This document shows, piece after piece, positions 59,377 through 64,000 of a DNA stretch of 64,000 bases. Source of the stretch: Xaviernesmea oryzae (GTDB lineage Bacteria; Pseudomonadota; Alphaproteobacteria; Rhizobiales; Rhizobiaceae). The notes beneath the pieces are model-generated. The model was given only the letters and a program-made list of their open reading frames with translations. It ran no database searches and was not told the DNA's origin. Positions within the stretch are counted from its first letter, which is position 1. The number at the start of each line of letters is the position of its first letter. The DNA lies in assembly GCF_900177415.1 (NCBI RefSeq), contig NZ_FXAF01000001.1:126501-190500 (forward strand). Direction: 5' to 3'. The translations under genes were made by a program, and so were the position numbers.

Positions 59377-59880
59377 TTATTTGCAGGTCTCGATCTGCTT
59401 CAGCGCAGCTGAAATGCCCGACAACGAGTAGGAATACGAGGTCTTGGTGCCACGGCCCGACACCGCGCTGACGCTCATATTGGTGCCGCCCTTCATGGCG
59501 GCCACCATGGCAGGCTCCTCCGCCGCGTTCTCGACCCAGGCGGCCTTGTCCTTGGTGAACATCACGAAGCTCTTGCCGTCGATGGTGACCGTGACCTTGG
59601 AATTGGCCTGCAGGGGATAACCCATCATCGCCTGCGGCTCATAGGAGATGTTCTGGCCCGGACGCTGGGAAACGATGAAGAAGATATCGCCGTGGTCGAC
59701 AGCCGCCGGTTCCTTCGTGGTCGGGACGGAAAGCACGTAGCAGACCGTGCTGTTGCCCGACTTGTACGAGTAAGCACCCCATGCCTTGAATTGCTGGATA
59801 CGGGTCGGCGTCTGGGCGGAAACGACGCCGGCGCTCGCGAGTGTGAGCGCCAATGCGGTTGCGATTATTCTTACAGACAT
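59377..59880 (-). CDS. invasion-associated locus B (IalB) family protein
   Basis: 167-residue secreted protein with a signal peptide (MSVRIIATALALTLASAGVV, cut after SAQ). The mature part has the IalB pattern FKAWGAYSYKSGNSTVCYVLS, a small set of Cys including the C-terminal QIETCK, and FFIVSQRPGQNISYEPQ. IalB proteins are abundant periplasmic proteins in this order; invasion is only a Bartonella-named role. AGGAG precedes the ATG. It is divergent from an ECF sigma gene. Confidence 0.88.
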   Translation of the reverse strand: MSVRIIATALALTLASAGVVSAQTPTRIQQFKAWGAYSYKSGNSTVCYVLSVPTTKEPAAVDHGDIFFIVSQRPGQNISYEPQAMMGYPLQANSKVTVTIDGKSFVMFTKDKAAWVENAAEEPAMVAAMKGGTNMSVSAVSGRGTKTSYSYSLSGISAALKQIETCK

Positions 59881-60211
59881 GATCTCCTGCCGGTTTTGTC
59901 TATTCCAGCGGCCCGCGCGGACAGGGCCTTGCCAAGCATGATGCTGATTCGGTTCATTTTGACTTAATCCTGGTTACCAAACCGTCAACTATGCCGTTTG
60001 AATCCGATGAAATCCCACCTGCCGCCGTCATGCGCGGAGCCGTTCTCCTCGCAGGTCGGCAGGACCCATTCGGCAGGGAAATCTCATGCGGTTCGGCAAT
60101 CAGTGACACAAGGATTGGGGCAAGAGTTTGTCCTCCCACCCGGGCCTTCCAATGGACATTAGAATGGCCGAATATGAAACGAATCTCATCGTAAGGTTTG
60201 CGCGGAAATAA
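59881..60211. other. 331-nt divergent intergenic region ialB / ECF sigma
   Basis: Noncoding, with no convincing ORF and no tRNA-like structure. It must hold the promoters of both genes. I searched for simple ECF-type (GGAAC-N16-CGTT, TGATC-N-CGTA) and housekeeping (CTTGAC-N17-CTATAT) elements and saw no good pair. A TGAAAC...CGTAAG arrangement just before the sigma start has a spacer of only about 9 nt. Confidence 0.5.
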
Positions 60212-60766
60212 ATGAATTCAGAGGACAAAGACCGCTTCGCCGGCTTGGTGAAGAGAGTGGCCGATGAGCGCGACCAGATGGCTTTCGCCATGCTCTTCGA
60301 TCATTTCGCGCCGCGTCTGAAATCCTGGCTCGTCAGGCGGTCCATGACCCCCGACGAAGCGGAGGAACTGGTGCAGGAAGTGATGACCGTTCTCTGGCAT
60401 CGCGCGCACCTTTACGATCCTGCCCGCTCCTCCCTCTCCACCTGGCTTTTCCGCATCGCCCGCAACCGCCGGATCGATGCGGAGCGCCGCGCCAGGCATC
60501 GGCGGGAGGCGCACGAGCCCTCCTTCTTCGCGACCGAGGCGCCGGGCGCCGATGCCCTGGTTGAAAGCGAGGAACGGGATGCGCGCGTGCGCGACGCTCT
60601 GGCGCAGATCCCCGACGAGCAGATGGAACTGGTCAGGGCAGCCTTCTTCCTCGGCCAGACCCATTCGGAGATCGCCTCGTCCAGGGGCTTGCCGCTCGGC
60701 ACCGTGAAGTCGCGCATCAGGCTCGCCTTCGAACGCCTGAGGAGGGCGCTCGAGGAGCCGGCTTAG
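60212..60766 (+). CDS. ECF-family RNA polymerase sigma factor (no adjacent anti-sigma)
   Basis: 184-residue ECF sigma factor. Region 2 has FDHFAPRLKSWLVRRSMTPDEAEELVQEV and STWLFRIARNRRIDAERRAR (-10 recognition). Region 4 has AAFFLGQTHSEIASSRGLPLGTVKSRIRLAFERLRR. It is of normal length and resembles the SigK/RpoE-type ECFs usually followed by a ChrR-type zinc anti-sigma factor. The next gene is on the other strand and encodes a DUF1232 protein, so control must come from elsewhere. Confidence 0.92.
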   Translation: MNSEDKDRFAGLVKRVADERDQMAFAMLFDHFAPRLKSWLVRRSMTPDEAEELVQEVMTVLWHRAHLYDPARSSLSTWLFRIARNRRIDAERRARHRREAHEPSFFATEAPGADALVESEERDARVRDALAQIPDEQMELVRAAFFLGQTHSEIASSRGLPLGTVKSRIRLAFERLRRALEEPA

Positions 60767-60805
60767 GAAAAACAGGTCGAGAGAGCGATCTCAGGCAGCC
60801 TGCGA

Positions 60806-61204
60806 CTATTTGCCGCGCATGCCGGAAGCGATGTCCGGATTGTCCGCCAGCGAGAGATCGGCGGCTTCGTAATGGCGGTCGGCGATATGGCCCTGGATCA
60901 TCCGGAAGGCGGCGGCCAGCACCGCGATGTCGTCGGTGAAGCCGACGAATGCGAAGACATCCGGCACGAGATCGATAGGGAGGACGAAATAGGCGAGCGC
61001 CGCAAGAAGCGTGCCGCGTACCCGTATCGGCGTCGCGGGATCGACCGCACAGTAATAGGCGGCGATCAGGTCGCGGCTGAAGGGGACCTGCCGCACCGCG
61101 CGCTTCAGCGTCGGCCAGAACCTGGCGCGCACCTGCCGCTCCCGGCGGTCCTGCGTCTCCTCGTCGCCCGGCAGAAGAATCTCGCCGATCTTCACGTCGT
61201 CCAT
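60806..61204 (-). CDS. DUF1232 (YkvA-like) membrane protein
   Basis: 132-residue protein of the DUF1232/YkvA family. The hallmark is TLLAALAYFVLPIDLVPDVFAFVGFTDD with the conserved P-x-D-L-x-P-D, followed by DIAVLAAAFRMI. One or two hydrophobic segments are present. Function is unknown. It converges on the sigma gene with about 40 nt between. Confidence 0.87.
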   Translation of the reverse strand: MDDVKIGEILLPGDEETQDRRERQVRARFWPTLKRAVRQVPFSRDLIAAYYCAVDPATPIRVRGTLLAALAYFVLPIDLVPDVFAFVGFTDDIAVLAAAFRMIQGHIADRHYEAADLSLADNPDIASGMRGK

Positions 61205-61346
61205 GGTCGCTCCGTCTTGCCCGACGTCCTTTCACGCCGCACATCCCAATGTGCCCCAATATGGGTTTGTCGAGAATGGAGTTCAATTGCGGCGGGAGAA
61301 TGCCCGGGCGAGCGCGGAGTCCAGCCGCTCAGGCAAGGCCTTCCTG

Positions 61347-61937
61347 TTAGAGAAGGCCCTTTACCGGTTCCCGGTCGGCTGCATGGGAATGGCCGTAGCT
61401 CACGTCCTGCAGCGGGAAGACCTCTTCCGTGAGGTATGGCCCGCCGCCGACCGATTCCTTGGACGACAGCAATACGAAGCGGGAAACCGTGAAGGGCGCC
61501 GTGTAGAAATTGCCGCGGCCGGCGAGATAGTGCACGACGTCGTCCAGGCGGCAGTTCTTCAGCCGGGCAAGCGTCACATGCGGCGTGAACTTGCGCGGAT
61601 CGGGCGGCAGGCCGATCCTTTGGCAGATCCGCTCGATTTCCGCTTGCAGCGCGTACATCTCCGGAGAGGGAGCCACCCCTGCCCACACCGAATGCGGCTT
61701 TTTCGACCCGAAAGAACCGATCCCCGTCAGCGTTGCCTGGAACTCCGGCCGGTCGATCCGGTCCAGCCGGTCGACGATTTCGTCGGCGGTGCGGCCGTCG
61801 ACATCGCCGATGAAACGCAAGGTGATGTGGTAGTTCTCGACGTCGATCCATCGGGCTCCGGGAAGCCCGCCGCGCAGAAGTGAAAGGCTCATGGCCACAT
61901 TGCGCGGAACTTCGAGGGCGGTGAAAAGTCTCGGCAT
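61347..61937 (-). CDS. thpR: RNA 2',3'-cyclic phosphodiesterase
   Basis: 2H-phosphoesterase of 196 residues that opens 2',3'-cyclic phosphates at RNA ends (formerly 2'-5' RNA ligase). Both HxTL motifs are present: HITLRF at about 37-42 and HVTLARL at about 120-126. The start MPRLFTALEVPRNV is typical of the family. It lies between the DUF1232 gene and the esterase on the same strand, with gaps too large for obvious coupling. Confidence 0.93.
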   Translation of the reverse strand: MPRLFTALEVPRNVAMSLSLLRGGLPGARWIDVENYHITLRFIGDVDGRTADEIVDRLDRIDRPEFQATLTGIGSFGSKKPHSVWAGVAPSPEMYALQAEIERICQRIGLPPDPRKFTPHVTLARLKNCRLDDVVHYLAGRGNFYTAPFTVSRFVLLSSKESVGGGPYLTEEVFPLQDVSYGHSHAADREPVKGLL

Positions 61938-62003
61938 GGGGACCTCCTCGAATCTTTTGCAGACGCTAACAGCGAATCACGCAACCAAGTTCCGCGCAAG
62001 CCT

Positions 62004-62669
62004 TTATTTTTCTTTGGCCCCGATGGCCCCCAGGAAGCGTTCGACGGAGGGAAGCGTCTTTTCGACCATCACCGCCACGCCTTTGGCGTTCGGATGCATG
62101 CCGTCCTCGAGCTGCATGCCCTCGACGGTCGCGACGCCGTCGAGGAAGAACGGGTAGAGCGGCACGCCGTATTTTTCCGCCAGACGCTGATAGATCGGAT
62201 TGAACCGCTCGGCATAGTCGCCCCCCATGTTCGGCGGCGCCAGCATGCCGACGAGCAGGACCGGAATGTTCCGTTCCTTGAGACGCGAAAGCATGGCGTC
62301 GAGATTCTTCTCCGACTGCTCGGGCGAGATGCCGCGAAGGGCGTCATTGGCGCCGAGCTCCAGGATCACGCCATCCGTGCCGTCCGGCACCGACCAGTCG
62401 ATCCGGGAAAGCCCGCCGGCCGTCGTATCGCCGGAGACGCCGGCATTGGTGACGGTGACGTTGTGCCCCTTCTCCTTCAAGGCCATCTCGAGCTGCGCCG
62501 TATAGGATTCGGAAGGTGCAAGCTGGTAGCCCGCCATCAGGCTGTCTCCGAATCCGACGAGCTCAATCGCCCCGCCCCGGCTTCCGGTGTCCTGCGCGGC
62601 CGCCGCAAACGCTGGGAATGCAAGCGCGGACATGACGATGAAGTGAAGGAGGCTTGCTTTAAAACTCAC
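62004..62669 (-). CDS. tesA: SGNH-family arylesterase / lysophospholipase (TesA-like)
   Basis: Periplasmic GDSL esterase of 221 residues, homologous to E. coli TesA. The signal peptide (SLLHFIVMSALAFPAFAAAA) precedes GFGDSLMAGYQLAPSESY with the nucleophile Ser about 43. Block III GANDAL and the catalytic DGMHPN follow. I chose a GTG at 62669 because GGAG lies 7 nt upstream; the longer open frame starts in the shared promoter region. It is divergent from ybbA, the same order as tesA-ybbA-ybbP in E. coli. Confidence 0.9.
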   Translation of the reverse strand: MSFKASLLHFIVMSALAFPAFAAAAQDTGSRGGAIELVGFGDSLMAGYQLAPSESYTAQLEMALKEKGHNVTVTNAGVSGDTTAGGLSRIDWSVPDGTDGVILELGANDALRGISPEQSEKNLDAMLSRLKERNIPVLLVGMLAPPNMGGDYAERFNPIYQRLAEKYGVPLYPFFLDGVATVEGMQLEDGMHPNAKGVAVMVEKTLPSVERFLGAIGAKEK

Positions 62670-62745
62670 GATCCGTCTCCTAGATTGGGCGCTGCCGCGG
62701 CGCGGCATTCGGGTTGAGGCTTCACGCTATATAGGACGGTTCGAT

Positions 62746-63468
62746 TTGACTAAAACCATTATCACGCTGACGAAGGCCGACCTGACCTTGGGCAGTGCTG
62801 CAGCCTCCGTGCATGTGCTGAAGCAGATCGATCTCGAAATCCGCGCCGGGGAAGCCGTCGGCATCGTCGGCCCCTCGGGCTCCGGCAAATCGACGCTTCT
62901 GATGGTTCTGGCCGGCCTCGAACGTCTCGACAGCGGCGAGATCGTCATCGACGGCGCCCCGCTTCACACGCTTTCCGAGGACGCGCTGGCCGATTTCCGC
63001 GGCCGCAATATCGGCATCGTCTTCCAGTCCTTCCACCTGATCGCCAATATGACGGCGCTGGAAAACGTCGCCGTCCCGCTCGAGCTCGCCAACGTCAAGA
63101 ACCCGTTCGACATTGCCAGGCGGGAGCTCGTCGCGGTGGGACTTGGCGAACGGCTCAACCACTATCCCGGCCAGCTTTCCGGCGGCGAACAACAGCGGGT
63201 GGCGATCGCCCGGGCGCTCGCGCCCTCGCCTTCCGTGCTGATCGCCGACGAACCGACCGGCAATCTCGACACCGAGACGGGGCGGCAGATCGCCGATCTC
63301 CTGTTCGCCAAGCAGGCCGAGCGGGGCATGACCATGCTGCTCGTCACCCACGACAATGCGCTTGCCGCCCGCTGCTCGCGGCAGATCCGCGTCCGCTCCG
63401 GCGAAATCGTCGGCGACAGCATCGTCCCCGGCACCGGCGATGTCCCGGCCCAGGCGGTCTCCGCATGA
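62746..63468 (+). CDS. ABC transporter ATP-binding protein, YbbA/LolD-like
   Basis: 240-residue ATPase of the MacB/LolD/YbbA group. Walker A GPSGSGKS is at 42-49, Q-loop VFQSFHLIANMTALENV, signature LSGGEQQR at 144-151, Walker B LIADEPTGNLD, and H-loop VTHDNALA. The start is a TTG at 62746 with AGGACGG upstream. A CTATAT sits just 13 nt before the TTG, which would leave almost no leader if used. It overlaps the permease start by 4 nt. Confidence 0.92.
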   Translation: MTKTIITLTKADLTLGSAAASVHVLKQIDLEIRAGEAVGIVGPSGSGKSTLLMVLAGLERLDSGEIVIDGAPLHTLSEDALADFRGRNIGIVFQSFHLIANMTALENVAVPLELANVKNPFDIARRELVAVGLGERLNHYPGQLSGGEQQRVAIARALAPSPSVLIADEPTGNLDTETGRQIADLLFAKQAERGMTMLLVTHDNALAARCSRQIRVRSGEIVGDSIVPGTGDVPAQAVSA

Positions 63469-64000
63469 AGCGAGCGCTCCCCCGTCTTTCGATCGCGTTC
63501 CGCCTGGCGCTGCGGGAAATGCGCGGCGGCCTTGCCGGCTTCTACATCTTTCTCGCCTGCATCGCGCTCGGCACCGGCGCCATCGCCGCCGTCAATTCCG
63601 TTTCGCGCGCGATCACCGGCGCCATCGCCAGCCAGGGCCAGGAGATTCTCGCGGGCGACATCCGCTTCGAGCTCAACAACCGGGAAGCCACGGGTGAGGA
63701 ACGCGCCTTCCTCGACGGCCTCGGCCAGGTTTCCGTCTCGACCGGCCTGCGTTCCATGGCGCGCAAGCCGGACGGTTCCGAACAGGCGCTGGTGGAAGTG
63801 AAGGCGGTCGACGGCGCCTATCCCCTCTATGGCACGTTCGGCTCCGAACCCTCCGCGCCGCTTTCCGATCTGCTCGCCGGAAACGGCGAGACCTTCGGCG
63901 CACTCGCTGCTCCCCTGCTTCTCGAACGCCTCGGCCTCAAGGAGGGCGACCAGCTCCTGCTCGGCAATGCCCGGCTGACCCTGAGAGGCACGATCACCGC
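63465..64000 (+). CDS. ABC transporter permease, YbbP/FtsX-like (partial, 3' end outside window)
   Basis: First 178 codons of a large permease that runs off the right edge. The N-terminus MKRALPRLSIAFRLALREMR and the first transmembrane helix (FYIFLACIALGTGAIAAVNS, about 27-46) precede a periplasmic MacB-type domain (SQGQEILAGDIRFELNNREA). It is coupled to the ATPase gene by an ATGA overlap. With tesA beside it, the arrangement matches the ybbA-ybbP exporter whose substrate is not known. Confidence 0.9.
   Translation, partial: MKRALPRLSIAFRLALREMRGGLAGFYIFLACIALGTGAIAAVNSVSRAITGAIASQGQEILAGDIRFELNNREATGEERAFLDGLGQVSVSTGLRSMARKPDGSEQALVEVKAVDGAYPLYGTFGSEPSAPLSDLLAGNGETFGALAAPLLLERLGLKEGDQLLLGNARLTLRGTIT

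Overview
The window is high-GC chromosomal DNA from an alphaproteobacterium of the order Hyphomicrobiales (Rhizobiales), most likely family Rhizobiaceae (Rhizobium/Agrobacterium/Ensifer/Shinella type). The F1 ATP synthase genes atpHAGD stand apart from the F0 genes. The TCA genes lie in one sdhCDAB ... mdh-sucCDAB ... lpd series. A Brucella Omp19-like lipoprotein, an IalB-family protein and a hemC-hemD-mitofilin-hemY run are present, as are two palindromic intergenic repeats that look like those of rhizobial genomes. I saw no rRNA, tRNA, CRISPR array, insertion sequence or prophage. Almost the whole window is ordinary core chromosome. The only accessory-looking items are a parDE toxin-antitoxin pair, an ECF sigma/YCII pair and a few transporters.

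Layout. 1-3763 (minus): atpH-atpA-atpG-atpD, the last cut by the left edge. 4026-9947: a small membrane protein, priA, a stand-alone ABC-type ATPase, a PlsC-like acyltransferase and, on the plus strand, xerC. 10027-11100: a GumN/TraB-like exported protein, separated from lpd by a bidirectional terminator. 11197-27596 (minus, read right to left): sdhC-sdhD-sdhA-sdhB, an Omp19-like lipoprotein, zapE, mdh-sucC-sucD-sucA-sucB, then MAPEG, a small secreted protein and an SDR, then lpd. This block encodes 2-oxoglutarate dehydrogenase, succinyl-CoA synthetase, succinate dehydrogenase and malate dehydrogenase, and so covers the 2-oxoglutarate-to-oxaloacetate arm of the TCA cycle except fumarase.

27874-41343: a secreted basic protein, a rhizobial repeat, an ETF-beta-methyltransferase-like protein, EVE, YciI, gpsA and tsaD (minus). 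Divergent from tsaD are hemC-hemD-mitofilin-hemY-terB and a class I glutamine amidotransferase. Then come an MFS exporter, yggT-DUF167, ppa and a GNAT acetyltransferase. 41546-54524: typA, an Fe(3+)-type ABC importer, an M3 oligopeptidase, a conserved-looking unknown, LysE/MarR/Bcr-type genes, argG and parDE. 54625-64000: an SDR, a LysE exporter, an ECF42-like sigma factor with its YCII partner, rlmN, ialB, a second ECF sigma factor without a visible anti-sigma factor, a DUF1232 protein, thpR, and the tesA/ybbA/ybbP group cut by the right edge.

No obviously new multi-gene defence or biosynthetic system was found. The most interesting observations are at the RNA and operon level. A perfect hairpin sits between the Shine-Dalgarno and start codon of sucA and would bridge an otherwise far too long gap. 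A 13-bp hairpin lies between sucD and sucA, and a long AT-rich palindrome lies upstream of mdh. The sigma-factor/YCII pair lacks an anti-sigma factor. Three unrelated-looking genes are inserted between sucB and lpd.
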